From: Alphaproteobacteria bacterium
GTDB lineage: Bacteria > Pseudomonadota > Alphaproteobacteria > Rhodobacterales > Rhodobacteraceae
DNA: 64,000 nt
Direction of reading: 5' to 3'
Assembly (NCBI GenBank): GCA_030431825.1
Contig: JAUIIJ010000029.1
Location: 1-64,000 of the forward strand
The position numbers and the translations under genes are program-made. Shown piece after piece: positions 8,556 to 17,187 of this stretch. The notes beneath the pieces were generated by a model. The model had not been told where the DNA came from, did not search any database, and saw nothing but the letters and a program-made list of their open reading frames with translations. The number at the start of each line of letters is the position of its first letter. The first letter of the stretch is position 1.

Positions 8556-11090
8556 TCAAGTTGATTGCGAAATGCCTTGGTTTCCCTCTGCAGGCTCGGG
8601 GAAGAGCGGTGACGGCTCGATGCCGCGCTTTTCGGCGCTCTCGCGAACGGCTTTGCGAAGTGCCTTGCTCCGGTCGAGCAGTCGGCGGAAGCGGTCTTCG
8701 TCCAGCACCAGAAGCGTTGTCGGTGCAATGGCACGCACTTCGGCGCGCGGCAGTTTCTGCATCAGGATCGCCATTTGCCCGAACATTTCGCCGCGCCCGA
8801 GCCTCCAGGTCTGCCCGGCGGTTTCCAGTTCGACCGCGCCCGATGAAATGAAGAACACGCGCCTGGCGCCGGCGTCCTTGCGCAGCACGACCTCGCCTGC
8901 ATCGACATAGCGGGTTTCCAGAACTCGCCCCAGACGTCTCAGCGCCTTGTCGTCGAGGCTCGCAAAGAGCGGGAATTGTCGGACGAGGGCCGCTTTTTGC
9001 AGCGCGATATCAAGGCGCGGGCGGATCTCGGCGGCAGCCCGGCGGGCGTTGAGATCCTGCATGAGCGAGGTGTAGACTTCGGCCCCGATCAGCCCGTCTT
9101 CACGCATGACCGTATATTCGCGTTCTTCAAGGCGCAGCGCTGTTCTCCGTATGAAACGGCGTTCCAGTTTCTCGGCGTAGCCGGGATATTGCAGCCGCAG
9201 CCCTTCGAGTGCGGTTTCCACGTTCTCGATCCGGCGCGACAGCAATTCATGCAGCAATTCTGCGACACGCCGGCCGTGAATTCGTCGGATCCGCCCGTCG
9301 ATAAAACCGCCTAGATCGCGCAGGATAAGCCGTTGCGAAAGCAGGAGTTCGAACCGGTCGGCAGTGATCCGGGCGAGCATTCGCGAGATCCCCAACCGGC
9401 GATGCAGCAGGACGGCGACGCGAAATGCCGGACCATAGGCAGAGCTGCGGCGCGCGGCGCGTTGATAACCGCTGCGCCCCTGGGTTCGGGCGCCCTCCAT
9501 CAGCCGGTCTGCGACCGACAGGACCTGTTCGGCCATCCGTGCGGAAATCGTTCGCTCGCGTACGCGAAACAGAATGGTGTCGCGCTCCAGACCGGCAAGC
9601 GCGATCAGGCCAAGTGTGATCCGGTCGCGATCGAGAATATCGGCGCTTTCCTCGGCCATTTTCACCGCCGCATCGAGGCGCTCGGCAAAGTTCTTTGCCT
9701 CGGACCGTACGGTGTCGTGGTTCAGGTCATAGTTCTCTGTGGTGCTGGCCACGTCTTCGCGCACCGTTTGCAACGCGACGGCGACCACCTGTTTTGAAAG
9801 TGCCTCGTCGATTGGCGACAGGCGGTCGAGACCAAGCCGGCCGATGACCCAACGCAAGGTGGTACCCTGGACAAGCAGGGTAAAAAGGGTGAAGCCGGTG
9901 GCAAGAATGCCGACAACGCGCTGGATCCCGTCGGGAACGCGAAAACTCTCGGTCACGGCAAGCGCCAACGCCAGTGTCACCGCCCCGCGCAAACCGCCCC
10001 ACAGGATCGCAACGCGGTAGGGGCGATCGACGGCAGGAGACAGTTTGCACAGCGTCAAGAGTGGGAGCAGCCCGAACAATATGATCGCCCGGGCGGCGAC
10101 AGCCGCGATGATCACCACGATGATGAGCAGAAAATCTCCGATCACGACATCTTCGAGAAGCCGCGGGATCAGCAGGGCCGCAAGAATAAAGATCAGCGCG
10201 CCGGCCCAATGGGCAAGCACATCCCAGAGTTCGCGCAGCTTGGTCCAGGCTTGCGGCGGCAACCGGCCAGGTGCCGTCAGGTTCATCGTTAGCCCGGCAG
10301 CGACCACGGCAATCACGCCGGACGCTCCGATGATCTGCTCGGCGATGATATAGGCAAGGTAGGGCAGTGCGACGGAAATCGAGGCCTGCGCCAGTTCATG
10401 TCGGCGGAAGAGGGCCATGATCCAGACCGCGAGGCGGGCCGCGACCCAGCCGGTTGCCGCGCCGCCGATGATCAGCATCGGAAAGCGTGCAAGTGCCGTG
10501 CCGAGGTCGGGATCCGGGATGCCGAGCATGACGAACCCCATGAACAGGCCGAACAACGCGATGGCTGCGGCGTCGTTCAAAAGGCTCTCGCCCTCGATGA
10601 TCCGCACGAGTCGTCGCGGCGCCGATATGGAGCGGAATATCGAAACCACGGCGGACGGGTCGGTGGTCGACACGATGGCGCCGATCAGCAGGCACGCGGC
10701 AAGCGGCAACGTACTCGCCCAGGACAGGGCATATCCGACACTCAGGGTCGCAACGACCACCGCCACCACCGCGAGAACCAGGATCGGCACCCAGTCGTCG
10801 AGCATCCGGCGCAGGTTCATGCCCAGAGTGGCCTGAAACAGCAGGGTCGGCAGAAACACATACAGGAAAACGTTCGAGCGGATAGGCAGGCCAAGGATCG
10901 CTTCGGCCACCGGGTTCAGGGCGTCGGTCAGATCGGTCTGCAGGAAGAAAATCGCGCCTGCGCCGATCAAGACGCCGAGCACGGCGAGAATCACGCTATA
11001 GGGCAGGCGCAACCGCTCTGCGAGCGGTTCGGCGGCGCCGATCACGAGAAAGAGCGCGGCGATGACTGTGGTGACAACGACGATTTCCAT
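8556..11090 (-). CDS. CPA1 Na+/H+ antiporter with C-terminal cyclic-nucleotide-binding domain
   Basis: This 844-residue inner-membrane protein has about 12 membrane segments over residues 1-420 with NhaP/SOS1-type signatures: TTDPSAVVSIFR and the ion-site EGESLLNDAAAIALF. After a region of about 270 cytoplasmic, mostly helical residues, a cyclic-nucleotide/Crp-like beta-roll follows (FPLFASLDDKALRRLGRVLETR, AGEVVLRKDAGARRVFFISSGAVEL, FGQMAILMQKLPRAEVRA). The same overall order is known from plant SOS1 and related bacterial exchangers, so transport is probably gated by a ligand or by the tail. The ATG at 11090 begins the first helix; a TTG three codons earlier is possible. Confidence 0.88.
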   Translation of the reverse strand: MEIVVVTTVIAALFLVIGAAEPLAERLRLPYSVILAVLGVLIGAGAIFFLQTDLTDALNPVAEAILGLPIRSNVFLYVFLPTLLFQATLGMNLRRMLDDWVPILVLAVVAVVVATLSVGYALSWASTLPLAACLLIGAIVSTTDPSAVVSIFRSISAPRRLVRIIEGESLLNDAAAIALFGLFMGFVMLGIPDPDLGTALARFPMLIIGGAATGWVAARLAVWIMALFRRHELAQASISVALPYLAYIIAEQIIGASGVIAVVAAGLTMNLTAPGRLPPQAWTKLRELWDVLAHWAGALIFILAALLIPRLLEDVVIGDFLLIIVVIIAAVAARAIILFGLLPLLTLCKLSPAVDRPYRVAILWGGLRGAVTLALALAVTESFRVPDGIQRVVGILATGFTLFTLLVQGTTLRWVIGRLGLDRLSPIDEALSKQVVAVALQTVREDVASTTENYDLNHDTVRSEAKNFAERLDAAVKMAEESADILDRDRITLGLIALAGLERDTILFRVRERTISARMAEQVLSVADRLMEGARTQGRSGYQRAARRSSAYGPAFRVAVLLHRRLGISRMLARITADRFELLLSQRLILRDLGGFIDGRIRRIHGRRVAELLHELLSRRIENVETALEGLRLQYPGYAEKLERRFIRRTALRLEEREYTVMREDGLIGAEVYTSLMQDLNARRAAAEIRPRLDIALQKAALVRQFPLFASLDDKALRRLGRVLETRYVDAGEVVLRKDAGARRVFFISSGAVELETAGQTWRLGRGEMFGQMAILMQKLPRAEVRAIAPTTLLVLDEDRFRRLLDRSKALRKAVRESAEKRGIEPSPLFPEPAEGNQGISQST

Positions 11091-11229
11091 AACTCTCAAA
11101 TACCAGATGAAATTGCCGACGCACGTGCGATCTTTGGTGTCGCCTCCGACCCGGATGTGACAGGCGCCGCGATTTGCATCAGTTGTCTGCCAGCCACGAC
11201 GTCAGGGGAAGCGGAGGCCCAAACGAAAC

Positions 11230-11253
11230 AAACCCGGTCACGGGACCGGGTTT
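11230..11253 (-). terminator. Intrinsic terminator downstream of rpmJ
   Basis: Perfect 10-base arms AAACCCGGTC and GACCGGGTTT surround a 4-base loop. Read on the minus strand the hairpin comes 54 bases after the rpmJ stop and is followed by a T-rich stretch (GTTTCGTTT), which fits Rho-independent termination. Confidence 0.7.
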
Positions 11254-11306
11254 GGGGTAACTCATGTGCCTGAAAACCAGTTCTGGTTTCCTGTGCGGTG
11301 CTCGGC

Positions 11307-11432
11307 TTAGCCTTGGCGGGCTTTGAACCGGCGCTGCGTCTTGTTGATCACGTACACGCGGCCTTTGCGACGCACGATCCGGCAATCGCGATGCCGGTTC
11401 TTGAGCGAGCGGAGCGAGTTCTTGACCTTCAT
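11307..11432 (-). CDS. rpmJ: 50S ribosomal protein L36, type B (bL36)
   Basis: A 41-codon frame starts at ATG 11432 and ends in TAA at 11307. The product begins [18 protein letters not shown], continues [15 protein letters not shown] and ends RRFKARQG, which is the well-known alphaproteobacterial L36. It has a single Cys (in RDCR) where zinc-ribbon L36 proteins have three Cys and a His, so it is the zinc-independent type. It stands alone, upstream of a strong terminator and next to tRNA-Val, as is common in this group. Confidence 0.95.
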   Translation of the reverse strand: MKVKNSLRSLKNRHRDCRIVRRKGRVYVINKTQRRFKARQG

Positions 11433-11510
11433 GGCCTATCTCCTGTTCCTGTGGCGCGGGCCAGCGCCGGTGTTACGGGTGCCTCGGATCGCTCCGAAAC
11501 AGTGAATTCA

Positions 11511-11585
11511 TGGTGGGCACTACAAGGTTCGAACTTGTGACCCCTTCGATGTCAACGAAGTGCTCTACCGCTGAGCTAAGCGCCC
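11511..11585 (-). tRNA. tRNA-Val (anticodon GAC)
   Basis: On the minus strand the sequence folds as a full cloverleaf: acceptor strand GGGCGCT, D arm with AGCTCAGCGGTAGAGC, anticodon stem CTTCG/CGAAG enclosing the loop TTGACAT with anticodon GAC, T arm with GTTCGAACC, and the closing acceptor strand AGTGCCC followed by an encoded ACCA end. The GAC anticodon reads GUC and GUU codons. All invariant positions (GG in the D loop, TTC in the T loop) are present. Confidence 0.97.
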
Positions 11586-11732
11586 ATGAATACCTGCGCA
11601 TCGTCTGCCCCAATAAAATGGGGCGCGGAAACCCGCGCCGGTAGCGGGGTCTATAAAAGGAGTCGCCAGTGTGATCAAGGGCTTTTGGCAAGAGAGTTTT
11701 CCTGTTTATGTTGAAGCGAACGAGGAGACGCG

Positions 11733-12593
11733 ATGGACTACCCGCCCTTTCACCTGACCGAACCGAAACAACGCCTTTCCAGCGTGGTTTTTGCGTCCCC
11801 CCACAGCGCCCGCACATATCCGGCCGAATTCCTGAACCAGAGCATTCTCGACCCGCTCACGATTCGGTCGTCGGAAGATGCATTTGTTCATGAACTCATT
11901 GATTCGGCTCCCGAGTTCGGCGTTCCGCTGCTCGTCGCCGGCGTGCCCCGCGCCTATGTCGACCTGAACCGCAGTCCGGACGAGCTTGATCCCGCGCTGA
12001 TCCAGGGCGCGGTGCGGCGCGGACAGAACCCGCGTGTGGCTTCGGGGCTGGGGGTCATTCCACGCGTGGTGTCCAACGGGCGTGCCATTTATGCACGAAA
12101 GCTGACAATGGGCGAGGTGCGCTCGCGGATCGATCGCTACTGGCGTCCCTATCACGACGCGGTGCAGCGGTTGCTTGAATCCGCGCATTTGACCTTTGGC
12201 CAGGCGATTCTGGTGGATTGCCATTCGATGCCTCACGAGGCCATGGACGGGGCCGTCCGGACCCGCGGACGTGCGCCGGACATCGTGCTGGGGGATCGGT
12301 TCGGCGCGGCCGCGGACGGGGAAATCGTCGACAGGATCGAAGCGGCCTTTGCTGCCGCCGGGCTGCGTGTCGCGCGCAATGCTCCGTTCGCCGGTGCGTA
12401 TGTCGCACAAGCCTATGGCAGGCCCTCACGCCATCAACATGCCGTGCAGATCGAGATCGACCGGAAACTTTACATGGATGAACGGCGCATACGTCCCAAT
12501 TCCGATTTCGAAGCGTTCAGGACTGTCATGCGCGGCGTGGTGGCGGAAATCACCGCCATCGGTCAGGACAGGATGCCGCTGGCCGCGGAATAG
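11733..12593 (+). CDS. N-formylglutamate amidohydrolase family protein
   Basis: The 286-residue cytoplasmic enzyme belongs to the FGase family, which hydrolyses N-formyl-L-glutamate (last step of one histidine-degradation route) or related N-acyl amino acids. Visible family motifs are the N-terminal FASPHSARTYP, the metal/substrate segment VPRAYVDLNRSPDELD, LVDCHSMPH in the middle and the late IEIDRKLYMDE. The start ATG 11733 follows a GAGGAG ribosome site. It is a single gene flanked by tRNA-Val upstream and, facing it, the Hint protein gene. Exact substrate is not settled. Confidence 0.88.
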   Translation: MDYPPFHLTEPKQRLSSVVFASPHSARTYPAEFLNQSILDPLTIRSSEDAFVHELIDSAPEFGVPLLVAGVPRAYVDLNRSPDELDPALIQGAVRRGQNPRVASGLGVIPRVVSNGRAIYARKLTMGEVRSRIDRYWRPYHDAVQRLLESAHLTFGQAILVDCHSMPHEAMDGAVRTRGRAPDIVLGDRFGAAADGEIVDRIEAAFAAAGLRVARNAPFAGAYVAQAYGRPSRHQHAVQIEIDRKLYMDERRIRPNSDFEAFRTVMRGVVAEITAIGQDRMPLAAE

Positions 12594-12602
12594 CGCGCCG
12601 TG

Positions 12603-13592
12603 TCAGTGGAGCGCCATTTCGCCTTGTAAAAGTGGCTTTCGGTTGGCTGCGTGTCGCTCGACCAGTTTCCTCTGCCGCTTGCCCGTCGGAATCGGACGAG
12701 CCGGAGCCGGATCGGTTTCGGCATCCTTCAGGTGGGGAAAGATCGCATAGATTTCCTGCCGTGTTTCCAGTGAAACCGATCTCAGGGTCTCGCGCCCGAG
12801 ATAGAGGCTCTCTGTCGGTGCCGATTCTGCGAGGATTACCACGTGCCGGTCAAACAGCAGATGGAAATATTCGACGGTCTCGACGCTGTGATCGACGAAA
12901 ATGCCGGGCAGGGCGGTCAGCTTGATCGCGGGAATCAAGACCTCGCTCGCGGAAAACATGCGTTCGACGATCCTTGACGCGACGAGCATGCGATGCTGCC
13001 GCGACACCAGCAGATCACGCCGCGGCAAGCCATTGCCAAGGGCGCCTGCGCAGATCCGCACGGGTCGCAGCTTGGGACAGGCGCGCAATTCCTGCCCGCT
13101 TATCTTTCTGCTCATCGACGAGCGCAGGACAATCGCCACGCCATCGCTGTCAAGCACCGTGTCGCCCGCCTGCAGATCCTGAACCTTGCACTCTCCATAA
13201 GGTGTCGCGATCATTGTATCCTGCGTGAAGCAGGGCGGCCCCAGGCTGGCCGTCGGGATCGGCGACTGGTTCGGAACCCCAGTGGCGGTGACGATGACGG
13301 CATCTTGCAGAACCGTTCCGTCGGTCGGTGTAAAGACCACCGTTCCATTCGCCAGATAGAAGGTCGCGCCGACGACCGTGGTGTCCGTGCCGCCAATCGT
13401 TACGGTCACCGTATCACCCAGATAGGTCTGGGAAATGTCGATGCCGTTGATGCTGTCGCCACCGAAACCGGTCAGGAAGTCATCGTCGTTCTGATCGGTG
13501 ATCGTGTATGCACTGACGGTCAGCAGAGTGCCGGCGGGCGGTGGAGAAAAGGGATCAAGCGTCCAGAACTGATCTGTATATGATGTGGGCAT
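12603..13592 (-). CDS. Hint-domain protein (hedgehog/intein fold)
   Basis: This 329-residue protein has an N-terminal Thr/Asp-rich beta region (residues 1-110) and then a Hint domain beginning CFTQDTMIATPYGECKVQDLQAGDTVLD. The initial Cys with a following TxIxTPxG and the later LLVSRQHRMLV (the block-B-like His) are hallmarks of the Hint_2 family that is abundant in roseobacters. Hint domains can self-cleave peptide bonds, but there is no clear C-extein Asn-Cys/Ser end. The rest of the C-terminus is basic. No signal peptide is evident. Function is not known; many members are thought to be secreted or surface proteins. Confidence 0.8.
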   Translation of the reverse strand: MPTSYTDQFWTLDPFSPPPAGTLLTVSAYTITDQNDDDFLTGFGGDSINGIDISQTYLGDTVTVTIGGTDTTVVGATFYLANGTVVFTPTDGTVLQDAVIVTATGVPNQSPIPTASLGPPCFTQDTMIATPYGECKVQDLQAGDTVLDSDGVAIVLRSSMSRKISGQELRACPKLRPVRICAGALGNGLPRRDLLVSRQHRMLVASRIVERMFSASEVLIPAIKLTALPGIFVDHSVETVEYFHLLFDRHVVILAESAPTESLYLGRETLRSVSLETRQEIYAIFPHLKDAETDPAPARPIPTGKRQRKLVERHAANRKPLLQGEMALH

Positions 13593-13696
13593 TGGTCTCT
13601 GGCGTGTTCACTGGCAACTACGCCTCAAGCCTACTGCACTGCCGTTGCAAAAGTAAGGATTTATTGATTTTCGGGACGCATATCCATGCGGTTCCG

Positions 13697-13756
13697 GCAA
13701 GGGGTCGCGCTTGCCCGTGCCGATGATCGGGCAAAAGCGGTTCCGCCGCCCCTTGC
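13697..13756. other. Nested inverted repeats upstream of the Hint gene
   Basis: Outer arms GCAAGGGG (13697-13704) and CCCCTTGC (13749-13756) enclose inner arms CGCTTGCCCG and CGGGC-AA-AAGCG with a two-base bulge. A run of seven A follows on the plus strand. Both flanking genes are on the minus strand, so this lies between the receiver gene's 3' end and the Hint gene's 5' end. It could be a terminator-like or 5'-leader structure; I cannot tell which. Confidence 0.35.
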
Positions 13757-13879
13757 GACGAAAAAAATTGAGCTGTTCTGTCCAATACCGGGACGCGCCG
13801 GGCGCTTTGGATCACCCTGAGTCGGCAGACGGCCAATTCGATCGTTCGGGTCGGATTGTTTCGGTGGCAGTTGTGGAAC

Positions 13880-14284
13880 TCAGCCGCAGGCCCTGTTCAT
13901 GTTCAGAACATCGCGAATCATCATCGGCCCGATTTCGTCCTTGGCGACCACATGGCGCACTCCTGCCTGCTTTGCCTTGTGCCACATGAAGGGCGACGGC
14001 CAATCCGTTGCTATGATGACGGGTATGCAACGGAATTGCGCGTGCTGTGACAAATCCAGAGCCAATTCGACGCCGCGCCCGTCCGGCAAGGTATTTTCCA
14101 TCAGGATGAGCGACACGGGAAACTGCGCAATACATTGTCTCGCCGCGCGAACAGTCGGCGCGAGATGAACGAAGATATCCTTGTGCGCGTGATGCACGGC
14201 CCGGGTCAGCCTCTCCTGGTCGCGCGTGCAATCTTCGACGATAAGACAGCACGGAGGCGTCGCCGGTTGGCTACGACATTGCAT
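13880..14284 (-). CDS. Stand-alone receiver-like protein with Glu at the phospho-acceptor position
   Basis: The 134-residue product has the CheY fold signature: acidic pair in LIVEDCTRDQ near residue 15, and the third strand LILMENTLPDGRG where the phosphorylated Asp is normally found (MDxxLPD). Here it is Glu (codon GAA). The Thr/Ser strand (VIIATD) and the conserved Lys (VVAKDE) are present. There is no output domain. Asp-to-Glu changes often mimic phosphorylation, so it may be constitutively active or phosphorylation-independent. The ATG at 14284 has a GGGGAG ribosome site. It lies 64 bases after alkB on the same strand and may share its transcript. Confidence 0.75.
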   Translation of the reverse strand: MQCRSQPATPPCCLIVEDCTRDQERLTRAVHHAHKDIFVHLAPTVRAARQCIAQFPVSLILMENTLPDGRGVELALDLSQHAQFRCIPVIIATDWPSPFMWHKAKQAGVRHVVAKDEIGPMMIRDVLNMNRACG

Positions 14285-14348
14285 GTCAACACTCCCCAAG
14301 ATGTTGCGGGCCAAGCCTGCCGCAGAACCGTTAAGGAAGCGTTGGTGC

Positions 14349-15524
14349 TTATCGTGGCAATGGATTGATGCCCTTGTTATAGGCCCGCCAGTCATTGATT
14401 TCGGGATAATAGGTCTCTCGCCAGCGTCTGACGCGCGGGTTCATGACGCGCCGCCACAGGGGCGGTATCATCGCCGCGATGGTCATGACGGGATAGCCGT
14501 AGGGCAGTTGCGGAGCCTGTGACGTGCCGTAGTTCTGAAGCAGGGGAAACCGGCGGTCGGGTTTGTAATGGTGGTCGGAATGGCGTTGCAGGTTGATCAG
14601 CAACCTGTTCGAGGCTTTCTGTGCCGCATTCCAGGAATGCCGGGGTTGCACATGTTCGTATTTTCCGTCGCCCAGGTGTTTACGGGTCAGCCCGTAATGT
14701 TCGACATAGTTCACCAGTTCCAGTTGCCAGATGGCGACACCGGCCTGCATCAGGAAAAGACCGATTCCGCCCCACCCCCCCAGCAGGAAGGCCAGGAGTA
14801 GCATCATCGCCTGCAACGCCCAGTATCTGAAGAAGGGATTGGACGGATGGGTCCAGGGCAGATCCCTGCGGGCCAGCTTGTCGCGCTCCGCCCGGAATGC
14901 AGAGATCAGGCTTTGCTTCAGAACGCGCGGATAAAAGCGATGAAAGCCCTCGTTATAGCGCGCTGTGACCGGGTCGCGCGGGGTGCCGACATAGCGATGA
15001 TGGACCAGCAGATGTTCCGAGCGGAAGTGCGAGTAGAGCACCATCGCCAGCAGGATGTCGGCCAGCATCCGCTCGGCGCGGCTGCGCTGGTGCATCAGTT
15101 CGTGGGCGTAATTGATGCCGATGGTGCCGGTGATCACGCCGACCCCGAAGAACACCATGAGCTTTTCCGGCACCGACAGGTGATCGGCACCGCGCACATA
15201 CCAGATCAGGCCGAACACGGTCAGGAATTGCACCGGCACCCAGAGGATGGTCAGGGCCTTGTACCAACCCAGATCCGCGTCGGGCGTGTCGGGGTCCGCG
15301 TTTTCAAGATCCAGACCGACGAGCCCGTCCACCCCGGCGAATGCATACCAGGTGACAAGCGGCAACAGCAGCACGGTCCAGCCGCCCCAGATCGCGCTGA
15401 TCCAGGCGATCGGAACCAGCGCGAAGGATATCCAGAAAGGGATCGCAGTCTGCCATTTCCTGAGCGTTGCGTTCGATATCATCGGTCTGTCCATGCTGCC
15501 GAAGCCGTCAGCTATCTGTGTCAC
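14349..15524 (-). CDS. alkB: Alkane 1-monooxygenase, AlkB family
   Basis: AlkB is an integral-membrane non-haem di-iron hydroxylase that oxidises medium-chain n-alkanes to 1-alkanols with rubredoxin as electron donor. The 391-residue product has about six membrane helices and the histidine boxes HELMH, EHLLVHHRYVGTPRDP and LQRHSDHH plus the NYVEH segment. Its GTG start at 15524 overlaps the mutY stop (GTGA), which suggests translational coupling; an ATG ten codons later (15494) is an alternative. No rubredoxin, rubredoxin reductase or AlkS regulator gene is close, so the electron partner must be encoded elsewhere. Substrate range could also be another terminal-methyl compound. Confidence 0.9.
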   Translation of the reverse strand: MTQIADGFGSMDRPMISNATLRKWQTAIPFWISFALVPIAWISAIWGGWTVLLLPLVTWYAFAGVDGLVGLDLENADPDTPDADLGWYKALTILWVPVQFLTVFGLIWYVRGADHLSVPEKLMVFFGVGVITGTIGINYAHELMHQRSRAERMLADILLAMVLYSHFRSEHLLVHHRYVGTPRDPVTARYNEGFHRFYPRVLKQSLISAFRAERDKLARRDLPWTHPSNPFFRYWALQAMMLLLAFLLGGWGGIGLFLMQAGVAIWQLELVNYVEHYGLTRKHLGDGKYEHVQPRHSWNAAQKASNRLLINLQRHSDHHYKPDRRFPLLQNYGTSQAPQLPYGYPVMTIAAMIPPLWRRVMNPRVRRWRETYYPEINDWRAYNKGINPLPR

Positions 15525-16585
15525 GCACCGCGCCAGAGGTCAAAAGCCTTGCGCATCACCGTAGGTAGATCCGAGGGCCGGAAATCGGCGGCGGAAACGA
15601 AACTTCCCGTTGAGGGTCGTGCGTCGATGTCGGCGACGGTGGCACGAATCGTCAGAATGAGATGGAAATGGGTGAAGGTATGGCGCACCTGTGCGGACAG
15701 CGTCTCCCACTCGGCATCGAGCGGTGGCGCCTCTGCCGGGGCCGCGCCCCAGTCGGACCCGGGCCAGCCAAGCATCCCGCCCAGTAACCCCTTGTCGGGT
15801 CGACGCTCCAGCAGCCAGGCGCCGTCCGTCCGGCGCACGAGGTAGATGATGCCGTAGCGGGTGGGTTTCGCTTTCTTGGGGGATTTGCGCGGCAGCAGGT
15901 TTGCGGTGCCTTTCCGTCGCGCAGCGCAGGGCGCGTAGACCGGGCAGATGCCGCAGGCCGGCGATTTCGGCGTGCAGATCGTTGCGCCCAGGTCCATCAC
16001 CGCCTGGGCATAATCACCCGGCCGCTCGCCGGGTGTCAGCGCGGCGGCGTGCGCGCGCAGTTCGGCTTTGGCACCGGGCAGCGGCGCGTGAATGTCGTAC
16101 AGGCGCGCCATGACCCGTTCGACATTGCCATCCATCACGGTTTCGGGACGACCGAATGCAATCGCGGAAATCGCGGCAGCCGTGTAGGGGCCAATTCCGG
16201 GCAGCGACAGCAGTGCGTCATGGGTATCGGGGAATTGCCCCCCATGATCGTCGGTGACGACGCGCGCGCATTTCAGCAGGTTTCGTGCGCGCGCATAGTA
16301 CCCCAGGCCTGCCCATTCCCCCATCACCGCGCCATCCTCTGCCGCCGCGAGGTCGGTGACAGTGGGCCAGCGTTCGGTGAAGCGGTGGAAATAGTCCTTG
16401 ACCGCCGCAACCGTGGTCTGTTGCAACATCACTTCCGACAGCCAGACGCGATACGGATCGGGCGCGCGCCTGTCGCCCGGCGGCACGCGCCACGGCAAAA
16501 TCCGGGCGTGCCGGTCATACCAGTCCAGCAGGCTGTCCGCGATCCCTGCGGTCGGACCGGGTGCGATGGTTTCTTCGTCACGCAT
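15521..16585 (-). CDS. mutY: A/G-specific adenine DNA glycosylase MutY
   Basis: MutY removes adenine mispaired with 8-oxoguanine. The 354-residue protein shows the catalytic Glu in SEVMLQQTTV, the helix-hairpin-helix LPGIGPYTAAAISAIAF followed by the Asp in VMDGNVERV, the [4Fe-4S] ligand set C-x6-C-x2-C-x5-C (CTPKSPACGICPVYAPC), and a C-terminal NUDIX-like domain that recognises 8-oxoG (from TRYGIIYLVRR to the FTHFHL region). The length is normal. It is divergent from the DUF721 gene and overlaps alkB by four bases. Confidence 0.96.
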   Translation of the reverse strand: MRDEETIAPGPTAGIADSLLDWYDRHARILPWRVPPGDRRAPDPYRVWLSEVMLQQTTVAAVKDYFHRFTERWPTVTDLAAAEDGAVMGEWAGLGYYARARNLLKCARVVTDDHGGQFPDTHDALLSLPGIGPYTAAAISAIAFGRPETVMDGNVERVMARLYDIHAPLPGAKAELRAHAAALTPGERPGDYAQAVMDLGATICTPKSPACGICPVYAPCAARRKGTANLLPRKSPKKAKPTRYGIIYLVRRTDGAWLLERRPDKGLLGGMLGWPGSDWGAAPAEAPPLDAEWETLSAQVRHTFTHFHLILTIRATVADIDARPSTGSFVSAADFRPSDLPTVMRKAFDLWRGA

Positions 16586-16667
16586 TCTTTATGCCGATGG
16601 CCTCCGGTTTCGCTGGCACCTGCCTGTACGGGCTTTACAATAGGCGCAACCGAAGCGGAAACCAGTG

Positions 16668-17177
16668 ATGGCAGAACGGAAATCCACAACCCGAGGGTTC
16701 AAGCGAACCGCCAGCGTGCTCAGCGACCGTATTCGCAAGGCCGGCGAGAGCCGGGGATTTGCCGTATCGCGGCTGTTGACCCATTGGGCCGAAATTGCCG
16801 GCCCGGACGTTGCCGGCATCGCGCGCCCGGTCAATGTCACATATGGGCGTGGCGGGTTCGGCGCGACGTTGACCTTGCTGACCACCGGTGCGCAGGCACC
16901 GATGCTGGAAATGCAGAAAGAGGCCCTGCGCACCAAGGTAAATGCGGTCTACGGCTATAACGCGATCAGCCGCGTGCGGATTACCCAGACCGCCGCAACC
17001 GGTTTTGCCGAGGGCCAGGCACTGTTCCAGACCCGCACACCTGCCAGTGAGCCGACACTGGCCCCGGAAATCCTTGCCAGCGCTTCCCAGGCCGCCAGCC
17101 CGATTGAAAACGACGATTTGCGCCAGGCCCTTGAAAGACTTGGGCGCAACGTTCTAAGCAAATCCAAACATCAATGA
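16668..17177 (+). CDS. DUF721/DciA-like protein
   Basis: This 169-residue protein has the N-terminal DUF721 domain, with HWAEIAGPDVAGIARPVNV as the core and a helical stretch LEMQKEALRTKVNAVYGYNAISRVRIT. DUF721 proteins are related to DciA, the replicative-helicase operator of many bacteria, and this may be its role here. The C-terminal third (TPASEPTLAPEI onward) is low-complexity with a last helix NDDLRQALERLGRNVL. Start ATG 16668 is preferred to the overlapping GTG at 16665. It is 10 bases upstream of the DsbA-like gene, so the two are probably in one operon, as in other Rhodobacteraceae. Confidence 0.8.
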   Translation: MAERKSTTRGFKRTASVLSDRIRKAGESRGFAVSRLLTHWAEIAGPDVAGIARPVNVTYGRGGFGATLTLLTTGAQAPMLEMQKEALRTKVNAVYGYNAISRVRITQTAATGFAEGQALFQTRTPASEPTLAPEILASASQAASPIENDDLRQALERLGRNVLSKSKHQ

Positions 17178-17187
17178 AGAGGTTCTC

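Noticed and set aside
11607..11640. Hairpins GCCCCA/TGGGGC and GCGCGG/CCGCGC near tRNA-Val
   Set aside because: They lie upstream of the tRNA on its strand and are not followed by T runs; probably incidental in GC-rich DNA.
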